A DNA stretch of 44,789 nt from Deltaproteobacteria bacterium (lineage in GTDB: Bacteria > Desulfobacterota > Desulfovibrionia > Desulfovibrionales > Desulfovibrionaceae), in the NCBI GenBank assembly GCA_031285295.1, contig JAITWK010000041.1, positions 1 through 44,789 on the forward strand. The letters are read 5' to 3'. Shown in pieces: positions 25,825-35,115 of this stretch. Numbering within the stretch: the first letter of the stretch is position 1; each line of letters starts with the position of its first letter. A program made the translations under genes and the position numbers. The notes beneath the pieces were generated by a model, which saw only the letters and a list, made by a program, of their open reading frames with translations, was not told the DNA's origin and searched no databases.

Positions 25825-26562
25825 AATACAAAACAATGGCTTTTCTCTTTCTTCAGCAGTCAGATTGGCGAAGGGCAAACCTTTGCCAGCAAAGCTGAAA
25901 TGGCGCGTTTTTTGGACTTGCCGCAAACCCAGGCAACCAAATTTTTTAACTTCCTTAAAGGGGCGGATACACAATACACCGCCGTGCTGGACTGGTTTGA
26001 CCGCCTGGGCGGCAAACTTTTGCCGCCCGACCAGGACCAAAGCCGTGCGGTCTGCTTTGTCAACGCAAAGCTTTCGGCTTCCGGCGCAAGCCTTACCCCA
26101 CCGCAAGCCGAAGATTACATCGCCGTGCCGCTGGTGGAGGAAGCAGGCGCGGGGCTGGGCGTAATCCAGCAAGAGCAGATCAGCTCCTGGTTTATGGTCT
26201 GGCGGCATCAGGAGAGCATACGCAACAAGTCAAACCTGATTGCCGTGCGCATGGGCAAACACTCCAGTTCAATGGAGCCAACCCTGCATCCGGGCGATAT
26301 TGTGCTGATAAACCGCAGCGATACCGAGCCGGTTACCGGGCGCATGTACCTGGTAATGGACCCGGATGGGGTGGGAAAAATCCAGCGGGTAAGCGCCCAG
26401 CACATGCCCAAAGACAGGGACTACCGCCTGACATTTTACAGCGACAATGCTGCCGCCTACCCGCCGGAAGTTTACAATTTGAATCAGGATTTCAAGGGCG
26501 ACTGGTCCCGGGCCATTGTAGGCCGGGTACTCTGGGCCTGGTCGGATGTAAGCAATATGTAG
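25822..26562 (+). CDS. Prophage repressor of the S24 (LexA/CI-like) family
   Basis: This 246-residue protein has an N-terminal helix-turn-helix (residues about 22-62: FASKAEMARFLDLPQTQATK). The C-terminal S24 peptidase-like domain starts with SSSMEPTLHPGDIVLINRS. Ser150 in SMEPT is the nucleophile, and Lys186 in GVGKIQRV fits the general base. Such repressors keep a prophage silent and cleave themselves when RecA is activated by DNA damage. No Shine-Dalgarno sequence is visible before the ATG, and the start is in a hairpin stem. It is convergent with the late structural operon, an unusual position for a CI-type gene. Confidence 0.85.
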   Translation: MNTKQWLFSFFSSQIGEGQTFASKAEMARFLDLPQTQATKFFNFLKGADTQYTAVLDWFDRLGGKLLPPDQDQSRAVCFVNAKLSASGASLTPPQAEDYIAVPLVEEAGAGLGVIQQEQISSWFMVWRHQESIRNKSNLIAVRMGKHSSSMEPTLHPGDIVLINRSDTEPVTGRMYLVMDPDGVGKIQRVSAQHMPKDRDYRLTFYSDNAAAYPPEVYNLNQDFKGDWSRAIVGRVLWAWSDVSNM

Positions 26563-26660
26563 GTGTGAATAGCTGGTTTGTTGATGTTGGCAAAATAAAC
26601 GCGGGCAAGTTGGAGAGCCTTCGCCGCCAAACAACGATTTGCAGCCTTGAACGCCAGACG

Positions 26661-26708
26661 TAAAAAAATCTACCCTGCCGCCGCCGCTGGCCATACCAGC
26701 GGCGCGGC
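26661..26708 (-). terminator. Possible terminator of the phage late operon
   Basis: On the minus strand a GC-rich hairpin (CCGCTGG 26684-26690 with CCAGCGG 26696-26702) is followed by a T7 run (26668-26662). The hairpin lies inside the last codons of the fibre-assembly gene, and the T-run is about 10 bases from the stem. This makes it an imperfect match to the standard type. Confidence 0.4.
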
Positions 26709-27089
26709 AGCATCCAATTGTGCAGCCAACTCTTCCCATACCGGAATGGCCTTTTCACCACTCAGTACGGCGTTGAGGTACGCGTTGACAAATTCCCAGG
26801 TTGCGTCACGCACTTCCACGCAATACTGCCCTTCGGCGGCATAGGCCGGATTGGAGCTGAAAGCATAACTCGCGGCGCTTAATATGCCGTCATAGCCACG
26901 GGTGGCAGCGAAGTTGTCCAGGCGGGCCTGTACGGCGGACATAACCATGTTGATTTGCTCGGGCAGCGATTTTGGCGGGTTAAACCAGGCAGCAACCTCG
27001 CTTTGGGTTGCCGGGCGATCACCCGGCTGCATGTCGCCGGAATATAAATTACCGTATAAGGCTGATACATAAAAAGTATGCTTATCCAT
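26670..27089 (-). CDS. Tail fibre assembly-like protein
   Basis: This 139-residue protein is the last gene of the late operon. Its C-terminal two-thirds (SAVQARLDNFAATRGYDGIL, then EGQYCVEVRDATWEFVNAYL and WEELAAQLDAAAPLVWP) match small proteins at the ends of tail-fibre operons, often labelled DUF4376 or fibre assembly. It could be a fibre chaperone or a tip component. TAGGAG lies before the ATG. Confidence 0.7.
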   Translation of the reverse strand: MDKHTFYVSALYGNLYSGDMQPGDRPATQSEVAAWFNPPKSLPEQINMVMSAVQARLDNFAATRGYDGILSAASYAFSSNPAYAAEGQYCVEVRDATWEFVNAYLNAVLSGEKAIPVWEELAAQLDAAAPLVWPAAAAG

Positions 27090-27098
27090 AGCAGTCTC

Positions 27099-28025
27099 CT
27101 AATAAAATATGCGTATTACCAACTTCCAGTTGGCCGGGGTCAGGTTGAACGATTGGGGCGTTCTGGAAAACGCCTCGATGCGCACGGGCAGCGCCGATGA
27201 GTAACGCCCGGCAACTATTTCCACAGTATTTGCCTTTACTATCGGGTTTAAAGACACTTGCTGCGTACCGTTGGAGTCACTTCGGGTACGCAAGGCGCAG
27301 ATTTCTTCCCCCACTGCGTAGCCCTGTTCGGCGGTGACGCAGCGCATGTAGGTGATGCCAAACGCCTTGTTCGGGTCCAGATTCAGATTGTGTGTCAGCA
27401 CAGTGCTGCCCGGAGCCGGAAAGGCTTGCGCCGCGCTGGTCCAAACCTTAAAACACCCGGCTTTTGCTTCGTTGGCCGCGCTTTGCGCCGCATTGGCCGT
27501 ATTTTGCGCGGCACCAGCCGCCTTATGCGCTGTATCTGCTGCCTCTCTGGCAACTTTGGCGGCATCCCTGGCCGCTGCGGCGGCTGTAATCCCGGCGCTG
27601 CCCCGATCATAGGCGGTTTTTACCGCCGCGCTGCTGGCCGCTGTTTTGGAATTGGCACTGCTCACGCTATCCGAAAGCGTCATGGTCAGGGAACGTTCGA
27701 TATCCCTGATGGATTCCGCCACTTTCTGCGCCTCGTCGCGGGCCGCCTCGGCCCGTTTCACCGCGCTTCCGGCCTCACCCTCCAGACGGGCCATGAATTT
27801 ACGCATGGCCGCCGCCGCTTCATCCGCCGCAAGTTCAGCCTTGTCCACCACGCTTCCGGCTTCGCCTTCCAGACGGGCCATAAATTCGCGCAGCGAAGGC
27901 ACACGCGCCGATGGCGCGGTATTGGTCTCGTAGCCGCTTTCCAGATTGACAAAGGCATCTACGCGCCCCACGTTTTCCTCAAAATTAAGGATAGCTTCTC
28001 TTGTTTCCGCAAAGGTACGACTCAT
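27099..28025 (-). CDS. Tail fibre protein
   Basis: This 308-residue protein has a long Ala-rich coiled coil (about 75-195: AAAARDAAKVAREAADTAHK and related stretches), which suggests a trimeric shaft. A C-terminal domain of about 110 residues (TVLTHNLNLDPNKAFGITYM to the end) is the likely receptor-binding or tip-attachment part. Residues about 43-90 carry an internal 29-residue duplication (FMARLEGEAGS twice). AGGAGG precedes the ATG. It lies between the J-like tip protein and the fibre-assembly gene. Confidence 0.75.
   Translation of the reverse strand: MSRTFAETREAILNFEENVGRVDAFVNLESGYETNTAPSARVPSLREFMARLEGEAGSVVDKAELAADEAAAAMRKFMARLEGEAGSAVKRAEAARDEAQKVAESIRDIERSLTMTLSDSVSSANSKTAASSAAVKTAYDRGSAGITAAAAARDAAKVAREAADTAHKAAGAAQNTANAAQSAANEAKAGCFKVWTSAAQAFPAPGSTVLTHNLNLDPNKAFGITYMRCVTAEQGYAVGEEICALRTRSDSNGTQQVSLNPIVKANTVEIVAGRYSSALPVRIEAFSRTPQSFNLTPANWKLVIRIFY
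27761..27892 (-). repeat. 87-bp internal duplication in the fibre gene
   Basis: About 45 bases at 27761-27805 recur at 27848-27892 with few changes, an offset of 87 bp (29 codons). Both encode FMARLEGEAGS. Confidence 0.8.
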
Positions 28026-28055
28026 ACTATAACCTCCTGTTGATCGTGTATAAAA

Positions 28056-30704
28056 TTACAGTTCCCGTACAATCTCACGTTTAAAATCAGCATCCCGCAT
28101 ATAATAGCGGGCATCATAATTCACGGCCTCCAGTTCCACGGTAAGCTCCTGCTGCGCTTTCTTTTCCGTAACAATGAAGGCGCTGCCGGGCGCACGGCTT
28201 TCGCCGCCACAGGCCAGCATGAAGGTGGTTTTGGCGTATTTGCCGTCGTCATAAACCAGCGGGATGTTCGGCGGATAACGCAGCACAAATGAACGCGCCG
28301 AAGTACCGGCCAGGGCCGGAATGGCCTGGGTAGTCCGGTCGCTGAGTTGAAAAAAACAGACGTATTCCCGGCCCGGCTCCAGATTAAGCTGGCGGCTGGT
28401 AAAAATTTCCAGCCCCTGCTGATCCTCCACCTCGCCATCCAGCGCCTGGCCCGCGATATTGTCGGCCACCAGAATGCGCTCACCGCGCAGCAGCAAATCC
28501 GCTTCGTAAGTGGATTTAAATTGTAGTGAAACACTCTGATATTTCATTTTGTTCCAGGTCCGCCAGGCGTGAATGTGCGCCTGCACACGGTTGCGCACGC
28601 CCACGGATTCAATCCTGGCCGGATTCACCGCCGATTTGTCCTCCGGCAGATGCAGGGCCACAACGGCGTCATCTTCCGGTGAAACATATTCGTAGCGCAC
28701 CCCGTCGTTGTCGTTGGAATAGCCGAAGCTGACGGTGCGGGTTTCCGTGTTGGGAATTTTGTTGCGGTGGTTGAAAAGCATGGTGCTGAGATCCGTTTCC
28801 TTCTCAAAAGCCAGACGGATAATACTGCCCATGCGGTAAGGCGTGCAGAAGGATACCCCGGCCACCATACCGGCGGTTTCCTCATAAGAAAGGTTGCTGT
28901 CGTCCAGGGTGTAGCAAAATTCGGTTAGCAGCGGCGTGCCGAAATACTCTTCCACCTCGGCCACAGTGCCGTAGATGTTATCCAGATCCAGTTCGGCCAG
29001 GCTCCGGTTGCCGATGTAGGGATCAAGGCTGAGATGGCAGAAAATGTCGGCCACGTTGTTGCTTGAGAGCAGTTCCTCGGTAAAAACGCCGGACAAGGCG
29101 GATAACGCAGGCAAAGCCTTACCGTCCAAGGTTACACTGCCCGGAAGTTCACGCGCCGCGCCGCTTGCCAGCCTTTTGCGGATCTGACGCGTAACCAGGC
29201 AGTTCAGCTTTCTTTCCTTTACGGCCAAAGCGCCGGAGGTAGCCACGGTTTTGGCCCGCACAATGGTTACATCGCCAAAATTATCCGAGGGCAGTGCGCT
29301 CATGGCGTAAAGATCCTTAAACTGCACCTCATCCATGACCGAACCGGCAAATTTCGTATCCGTGGGCGTAAGCCGCCGCGCCCGGATACGGCAGCGGCCC
29401 TTGAAGGCGGTTTTCATCCGGGCGGTAAGGCCTATGCTGCCACGGTTCATGGTTGAACCTTTGAGCGTAAATTCAAAGCCCTGCGCCTCGCCCAGCGGCT
29501 CGTTAAAGATGTCTATAGGCGTAATTTCAAAGCGCACGGTCACATCCACGGCGTACTGGCGGCGGCCGTTATCCTTGTACAGCCCGTTCATGGCCGCCAG
29601 ATTGGCCCAAACGCCCGTTCTTTCCGTATCTTCCAGAATAAAGGGACCAACCCAGTTTTCTCCGGTAGCGGCCAACACTGCCGAGAGCGGCAAAGACCGC
29701 CCTTCCGGCAGTTTTTGCAGATAATCCCAAGCCGGGTTGACCTTGGCCGGATCAGTCAGGAACAGGCTGTTGTTGGAAACAGCGGCAATGGTGTAAGTGC
29801 CGTCCAGCGAGTAAGCCTCGCCTGCCCCCGCAATCACCCCGGCCCCGGAGATATTGATGACATCACCGGCCTTGAAGCGCTCGACCAGGCTGTTATCGCC
29901 GTCATCCTCGTGGATGGGGACCACATTTTCGTTTTCCAGCAGTGAAATGCGTCCGGAAGGGCGGAAAATCAAATTATCCTTGCCGCTATAGTTCTGCTTG
30001 TTGGCCGGTTCCAGCTTTTGCCCGTTTACCGAGTTGGAACGGATGGAAAGCAGGGCCTCGCCCTCTATGGCCGGGCCAACCCGGTAATAGGGCTGGTCGG
30101 AGTTGATGCGGGCATGCGGCTTGTAAACCTGTACCGAAACCCCGGCAATTTGATCGCAGGCGGTCTCGCCATCGTACATATCGTGAATTTCGTACTGACC
30201 GCGCCCGATGCACATTACCGCGTGCTCAACTTCCACGTTGGCGTCGTATTCCGAATAGGGAAAAACGATCAAATCCGGTGTGGAGCGCACGGAGCCGAAA
30301 ATATCCGGAATGCGCTCGTGCGGCCTGGCCTTGTTTACCCTGGCTGAAAGCTCGTTGTTGGGCGAGATATTGCGTGTGTTCCGGTGCGCGATAGCCGGTA
30401 TTTTCGGCTTGAGGAACATGGCGGCGGCCACGGCAAGCACTGCCACCACCACGGCCACGACGGCCGACGCAACCCCGCCGGGCAAGGCCAGCAAATAGAT
30501 ATCGCCATCCAGCGCGGCCAGCCTTTCCACCCCGGCGGCATCACGCGGCGTAACCTCGCGCGAGAAGGCGATTTTTTCGTGAAACAGCCGGGCGTTTTTC
30601 GGCCAGGCCGGAAAACGCCGGTAAAGACACTCCAGTAAATTGTCCGTTTTCAGTACTTCCCGCTGATGGGAAAAAACATCTTTAATTATGGTCAAGGTAA
30701 TCAT
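28056..30704 (-). CDS. Tail tip (host-specificity, J-like) protein
   Basis: This protein of 882 residues starts MITLTIIKDVFSHQREVLKT. It has a glycine/alanine/valine hydrophobic segment (VASAVVAVVVAVLAVAAAMF, near 80-100), then a J-like core with RIPDIFGSVRSTPDLI, and a long C-terminal part rich in strands (fibronectin-like and tip modules). These are the features of the lambda J/TipJ group that caps the tail and contacts the receptor. ATG 30704 overlaps the end of the NlpC/P60 gene, so translation is probably coupled. An ATG-like start 33 bases further upstream is less likely. Confidence 0.85.
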   Translation of the reverse strand: MITLTIIKDVFSHQREVLKTDNLLECLYRRFPAWPKNARLFHEKIAFSREVTPRDAAGVERLAALDGDIYLLALPGGVASAVVAVVVAVLAVAAAMFLKPKIPAIAHRNTRNISPNNELSARVNKARPHERIPDIFGSVRSTPDLIVFPYSEYDANVEVEHAVMCIGRGQYEIHDMYDGETACDQIAGVSVQVYKPHARINSDQPYYRVGPAIEGEALLSIRSNSVNGQKLEPANKQNYSGKDNLIFRPSGRISLLENENVVPIHEDDGDNSLVERFKAGDVINISGAGVIAGAGEAYSLDGTYTIAAVSNNSLFLTDPAKVNPAWDYLQKLPEGRSLPLSAVLAATGENWVGPFILEDTERTGVWANLAAMNGLYKDNGRRQYAVDVTVRFEITPIDIFNEPLGEAQGFEFTLKGSTMNRGSIGLTARMKTAFKGRCRIRARRLTPTDTKFAGSVMDEVQFKDLYAMSALPSDNFGDVTIVRAKTVATSGALAVKERKLNCLVTRQIRKRLASGAARELPGSVTLDGKALPALSALSGVFTEELLSSNNVADIFCHLSLDPYIGNRSLAELDLDNIYGTVAEVEEYFGTPLLTEFCYTLDDSNLSYEETAGMVAGVSFCTPYRMGSIIRLAFEKETDLSTMLFNHRNKIPNTETRTVSFGYSNDNDGVRYEYVSPEDDAVVALHLPEDKSAVNPARIESVGVRNRVQAHIHAWRTWNKMKYQSVSLQFKSTYEADLLLRGERILVADNIAGQALDGEVEDQQGLEIFTSRQLNLEPGREYVCFFQLSDRTTQAIPALAGTSARSFVLRYPPNIPLVYDDGKYAKTTFMLACGGESRAPGSAFIVTEKKAQQELTVELEAVNYDARYYMRDADFKREIVREL

Positions 30705-31125
30705 AAAAGCTAACCCGCCTGAATTGCAGCAGCACAATGTGCAGCGGCTGAAATTTTACTCCGTTTTCCTGAATGTGCAGCACCCGGCCCTGATAAAACA
30801 CGCCGGTATGCGTCTCCTCGCCCGATGGATTCTGAAAAAGGCAAAGACTGCCCTCGGCGGGTTGGCCTACCCGCCTGAAACCGCCACCCCGCCCTGACTT
30901 GCCGGTGCGTTCCGCCTCGTCCGCCTCGCCAAACACGCCCGCCTTCAGTGAACGTCCGGGCTTCTCCCGTACCGCCGCGATAATCGCTTCCGGATCCGGG
31001 GCCGGTCCGGCCTGAATGCGCCCGATCATTTCACAGGCGAAATGGAAACAGTTGTAGTGATCGTAATCGTAGGCGCGATAAAATACGCTGTCGTCAATAA
31101 CAGTGGATTTTGAGGCACTACTCAT
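30682..31125 (-). CDS. NlpC/P60-like tail peptidase
   Basis: This 147-residue protein has Cys26 in YNCFHFACE and His106 in EETHTGVF, spaced like the Cys-His pair of NlpC/P60 amidases. Phage tails carry this enzyme between minor tail proteins and the tip to cut peptidoglycan during entry. The middle (about 60-85) is Gly/Arg-rich. It overlaps the previous gene by ATGA and the tip gene by 23 bases. Confidence 0.8.
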   Translation of the reverse strand: MSSASKSTVIDDSVFYRAYDYDHYNCFHFACEMIGRIQAGPAPDPEAIIAAVREKPGRSLKAGVFGEADEAERTGKSGRGGGFRRVGQPAEGSLCLFQNPSGEETHTGVFYQGRVLHIQENGVKFQPLHIVLLQFRRVSFYDYLDHN

Positions 31126-31628
31126 AAAAAACCGCGCAATGAAGGAAAGCGATCCAAGGTATACAGCTCGCCAGTGCTGTTGATATTCAGCGACTGAGCC
31201 TTGGCCTCAAAGGAACAGCCCTCGCTGTTGTAGGAAATCTGCCTGATTTCCAGGCGGCGCGGCCCATCCATGACTGTGGCGTAGTCGTCCGAGCGGTAGG
31301 ACCGGTAAGTGAGCAGCGGTTTTTCCAGAATGGCGTCGCAAGCCAGCACGGCTTCCAGTTCCGGGGCAACCAGGCTTCCCAAATCGCCCAGGTTTACCAA
31401 AAGCCCGCAGTCCAGATCGTTTCTGGCTCCCAGATTTTCGATCTGCAAGGGGTAGTACTCGTAATGCGCTTTCTGACCATCCTCGTGACAAACCGTTACG
31501 CCGCCCACTATATTGCGCTCTACCCGATAAACTCTGGAAAAAGCCGAATGACTGATCTCCAGGCATTCCACCCGGATGACACCTGCCTGGGCGTTGAGAA
31601 AGTATTTGATGTATTTTTCCTGTGTCAT
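31122..31628 (-). CDS. DUF1833-family minor tail protein
   Basis: This 168-residue protein matches the DUF1833 pattern (VECLEISHSAFSRVYRVERN, then HYEYYPLQIENLGARNDLDC and LEIRQISYNSEGCSFEAKAQ). In phage tails this family occurs beside the NlpC/P60 gene and is thought to be part of the distal tail. AGGAGGAG lies about 12 bases before the ATG. Confidence 0.8.
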   Translation of the reverse strand: MTQEKYIKYFLNAQAGVIRVECLEISHSAFSRVYRVERNIVGGVTVCHEDGQKAHYEYYPLQIENLGARNDLDCGLLVNLGDLGSLVAPELEAVLACDAILEKPLLTYRSYRSDDYATVMDGPRRLEIRQISYNSEGCSFEAKAQSLNINSTGELYTLDRFPSLRGFL

Positions 31629-31680
31629 GGTTTTAAGTGCTCCTCCTGTTCAAACTCTTATGGTGCAAGGCCAAGTCAGC

Positions 31681-32172
31681 TCAAAACCCGCTGAAAACCG
31701 CCGGTGCCTGCCGGTTCACCGCCAAATCCAGACGCCCGGCCCAGCCCGGCCAGCCCTCGCCAAAAGCTCCGGCCAGATCAACCAGGGCCGAATCCAGCCG
31801 GGAATCATAATAAGGCGGCGTGACTTCCAGCTCGGCGGCAAGGTAAAAGGCGTTGCCGCGCTGCCCTTCCAGCCTGAAGCTTTCAGGCACAAACCAGGCT
31901 TTGCAGGGCGTGAGGCCCCATTCGCCCAAAATCAGATCAATCTCGAAAGGCTCCATGCTGTGTACAAAACTCCGGTAAAAGGCCAGGGCGTAGTCGTAAC
32001 CCTCGCGCCCCAGCACCCAGCCACAGTTGACCCGCTTGTTGCCACCCTCGATATCCCGGCGGTAGCGGGCCGCGCCCCCGGCCAACTGCACGCGCAGGTA
32101 TTCCGCAGTTCCGTCTGCGGCGGAGTAGCCGGATTGCCTGGGCCGGTAGATGAATTTGCGTAATTTTTTCAT
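31681..32172 (-). CDS. Conserved minor tail protein
   Basis: This 163-residue protein begins MKKLRKFIYRPRQSGYSAAD and contains YALAFYRSFVHSMEPFEIDL, a stretch I recognise from small proteins that sit before the DUF1833 gene in siphophage tail clusters. Its biochemical role is not known. The start is ATG 32172; the longer upstream frame lies in the preceding gene. Confidence 0.65.
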   Translation of the reverse strand: MKKLRKFIYRPRQSGYSAADGTAEYLRVQLAGGAARYRRDIEGGNKRVNCGWVLGREGYDYALAFYRSFVHSMEPFEIDLILGEWGLTPCKAWFVPESFRLEGQRGNAFYLAAELEVTPPYYDSRLDSALVDLAGAFGEGWPGWAGRLDLAVNRQAPAVFSGF

Positions 32173-32203
32173 TATGTTGACTCGTAATTTTAGATGATGG
32201 TTG

Positions 32204-32734
32204 TTAATGCCTATGTGATCTGGCCAGCCTTTGCAGCCTGAGCGCGTGCTCGCGCAGCGGCAGGGCCATAAAGCCACCCCGGGCCGCGCCGCTGCCGCGT
32301 TCCACTTCTTCCAGGTATTCCACATTGTTGTAGATGCAGAGGCACTCGCCCGGCTTGCAGGCGGCTATTTTGGCCCGGTTGGCGGCCCGGATGGAAGCCA
32401 GCGCGGCGTGGTAATTGCCTGATGCATCCCCGCTTGCCTCCCCGGACAGGTTGGCTGATGCGCCCCCGGATGCGTCCCCTAATATGTTGGTTGACGCGCC
32501 AGTGGCCGAACTCCGGCTAACCTGAAAACCGGCGGCCAGCCTGCCGCTATCCTTGGGGCAGCGCTCCACCAGGGCGTCATAAAGCTCCAGATTGGCCTGA
32601 TTGATCTCCGCCTGCGCCTCTGCCGCGTAAACCTCCAGCATTTCCCGCAGGGCCGCGCCAAGCTCGCGGGCATCCTTAACCTTGCGCCTGTTCAAAAAGT
32701 TCAGGCGGCTTTGTGTCATCGTGTTTTTATTCAT
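32204..32734 (-). CDS. HK97 gp10-like protein
   Basis: This 176-residue protein has the gp10-like framework (LGAALREMLEVYAAEAQAEI, LVERCPKDSGRLAAGFQVS, CIYNNVEYLEEVERGSGAAR, GFMALPLREHALRL). Such proteins usually join head and tail. An ASTNILGDASGGASANLSGE type linker of short repeats (about 78-105) has been inserted in the middle. It lies after the tape measure, not in the usual place before the tail terminator. Confidence 0.75.
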   Translation of the reverse strand: MNKNTMTQSRLNFLNRRKVKDARELGAALREMLEVYAAEAQAEINQANLELYDALVERCPKDSGRLAAGFQVSRSSATGASTNILGDASGGASANLSGEASGDASGNYHAALASIRAANRAKIAACKPGECLCIYNNVEYLEEVERGSGAARGGFMALPLREHALRLQRLARSHRH

Positions 32735-32748
32735 GGTATTGCAGCCGG

Positions 32749-34989
32749 TTATCTGCGCCGTTCCAGCCTGGTGCTGTGCGCGAAACCTTTGGAGATATCG
32801 GAATTGGGGTTGGCGATCTCGCGTGAGACCAGCCGGGGAGTTTCGGCCCGTACCACGTCACGCGCGATGATGCGCACATCTTCCGGCGAGAGGCGTTGCA
32901 CCTCGAACTCTTTGCTTGTGCCGTAATTTTCGATGCTGACATTGAGATTGGCCCCGCCAGAATAGTCCGGGGAGCGCGAAACGGGCGAGTATTGCAGCAA
33001 GCGCGACAAATCCCGTTCACGCTGTAGCGCCTTTGCCGCCAGAGCTTCGGATTGGCCATAAGATGCGGAAGATCCGCTGAACATATCGGAACCGCTACGC
33101 AAGGCCTCCAGCGGGCCGACGCCGATGCGATCCACAGCCTGAGCATCGAACACGAATTCCTGACCATGCACCACACCGGCCACTTTGCGGCGGCCCAAAT
33201 TGCCGGTATAGCCGCCTTTTTCAAAACCGCGTGTAAGGGCCATTACCGCCGCGATGCCGGTAAGGGCAATGGCCGCTGCCACGCCGAAGGAACCGATGGA
33301 ACTGACTGCGGCAGCCGGAGCCCAGGCGGCAGTGGTTTCCGCTGCCGCTGCCGTGCTGGTGGCCTGCTCGGTGGCAATGGCGGTGGTGGAGGCGGCGCTT
33401 AATCCGGCTATCGCCGTACTCTGGGCGGCTGTTCCGACAATGGTAGATTGGGTGGAGGCTTCCTGCATCATCTGGTTGATGCCCCACTGGATGCCCAGGT
33501 TCACCAGGCCGGAAGTAAGGCTGGACAAAGCTCCGCTGGAGATGTTGTAAAGCGCGTCGCCCAAATTTTCGGATTGCCATATGGCCTGCCCGACGCTGTT
33601 GGAAAAGCCTGTAGTGAAATCGCTGAAAAAACCGCCCCAGACCTCGGACAAGCCAAAAGCCATGTTCCGGTAATTCTCGACCAGACCGCCCAAAGAAGCG
33701 GTAGTTACATCATTGAAATCGCCATCGCCAAGGCGCAGATCGCGGCGGGACTGCCCTACTTGCTGCTGCACGGGGTTTTCCGCCCGCAAATCGCGCAACT
33801 GTTCCTGCAACCATCGTTCCGCCGTCAGTTCGTCAATTCCGGCCTTAACGTAAGCGTCTTTACGCTTGCGCAGGCTTTCCTCGCTCTGGCGCAGATATTC
33901 GGCGTAACCCTGGCCGGTAAGCCGGGAATATTCCTGCCAAAAGGATACTTGCGTTTGCAGGGTATCGGACGAACTTTTTTCTTCTTGCCGGGCCATGGTT
34001 GCGGCGTGGGCAGAATGCTGCGCTTCACGTTCACTTAAACCGGCTTCTATAATCTTGAGATAAGCGTCAAGTTGGTTAGCCTGCTCAATATTCCCTTCTG
34101 CACGCAGATTTTCCGACGATTCGTGCAGCTTCTCAACTTCCTTCCGAGCCAGTGCCAATATATCAGCCATTCTGCCCTGGGTGACCACATCAGTGCCGCT
34201 GACAAGCTGCTCCAACCATTGCAGGGCGCTGCCATCTGTTTTGTGGGGTTGCCAACGTTCAGCAGTTTGCTGCATGGCCAGACCAAGAGATTGCGTGGCG
34301 CTGGTGGCTATTTTAGCCTTGGTTTCATACTCTTCAAGAAGATACCGCTGCGCTTCAAGGACGTATGAAATATTCACCAGCCGCGCCACCTGCTCTTGTC
34401 CGGCCTCACCCATGTTCGCGCCGAGTGTAAAAATCTTATCACGAAACTTATCAGCACCTATCTTACCCGCAACAATTTTTTGGATCCATTCATCAAACGG
34501 CCCTGCCATGTCCGCGCTCACACCGCCTAGCATGGTTGCAGGCAACTTTTCTTTGAGTGAGCGCATATTGAGCAACTCCTTTTGCACCTTTGCCAGTTCC
34601 ACGGATATGCGGCCAGCCTCAAAACCGGCCTGTGCGCTACTCATATTACGGATACTGTTGTCCATAGTATCAAAGGCATGAGCCGCCTCTTCAGCATTGC
34701 CTTTAAGCTTTTCAATAATATCGCTGTACTTTCTGCCCGCCTTGGCGCTGGCCATCTCCACATCGGCCAACGACACAAATTGCTCAACCAAAAGCCCGAT
34801 TATCGGCACAGCGGATTTGAAGGCTTTTGGAACCAATTTGACGAGTTGCGGAGTGACATCCCTGATTACCCCGCTAATTTTTTTGCTCAGGCTGTCAGTC
34901 TTTTTTTCAAGCTCGATCAGGGCATTTTCCGCCTGCCTGACGCCGGTGACGACTCCGCTGGAATCCAATGTTACATTAAAAACTGGCAT
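32749..34989 (-). CDS. Tail tape measure protein
   Basis: This 746-residue protein begins MPVFNVTLDSSGVVTGVRQA, with long helical and Gln/Glu-rich stretches. A hydrophobic zone near residues 560-610 (SFGVAAAIALTGIAAVMALT) is the usual membrane-spanning part of tape measures. Its length sets tail length in this family. GAGGTGG precedes ATG 34989. Two fragments similar to its 33596-33780 part occur outside the gene at 35739-35910 and 37121-37162. Confidence 0.88.
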   Translation of the reverse strand: MPVFNVTLDSSGVVTGVRQAENALIELEKKTDSLSKKISGVIRDVTPQLVKLVPKAFKSAVPIIGLLVEQFVSLADVEMASAKAGRKYSDIIEKLKGNAEEAAHAFDTMDNSIRNMSSAQAGFEAGRISVELAKVQKELLNMRSLKEKLPATMLGGVSADMAGPFDEWIQKIVAGKIGADKFRDKIFTLGANMGEAGQEQVARLVNISYVLEAQRYLLEEYETKAKIATSATQSLGLAMQQTAERWQPHKTDGSALQWLEQLVSGTDVVTQGRMADILALARKEVEKLHESSENLRAEGNIEQANQLDAYLKIIEAGLSEREAQHSAHAATMARQEEKSSSDTLQTQVSFWQEYSRLTGQGYAEYLRQSEESLRKRKDAYVKAGIDELTAERWLQEQLRDLRAENPVQQQVGQSRRDLRLGDGDFNDVTTASLGGLVENYRNMAFGLSEVWGGFFSDFTTGFSNSVGQAIWQSENLGDALYNISSGALSSLTSGLVNLGIQWGINQMMQEASTQSTIVGTAAQSTAIAGLSAASTTAIATEQATSTAAAAETTAAWAPAAAVSSIGSFGVAAAIALTGIAAVMALTRGFEKGGYTGNLGRRKVAGVVHGQEFVFDAQAVDRIGVGPLEALRSGSDMFSGSSASYGQSEALAAKALQRERDLSRLLQYSPVSRSPDYSGGANLNVSIENYGTSKEFEVQRLSPEDVRIIARDVVRAETPRLVSREIANPNSDISKGFAHSTRLERRR

Positions 34990-35082
34990 ATCCACCTCAA
35001 ATGTTTGCAATTTTATATTTTGACTGATAATTACAAAGTAAACTTATCAAAATTGACTCAACAAAAACTAAATGGCGCTGAT

Positions 35083-35109
35083 TATAATTCGTATGTGCTG
35101 GTAAGGAGG
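35083..35109 (+). promoter_or_regulatory. Possible promoter and ribosome site of the first cargo gene
   Basis: TATAAT at 35083-35088 is a near-perfect -10, but I see no good -35 at normal spacing. AAGGAGGA at 35103-35110 lies 5-6 bases before the ATG 35116. The position fits a cargo gene with its own promoter, opposite to the late operon. Confidence 0.4.
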
Positions 35110-35115
35110 AATAAA

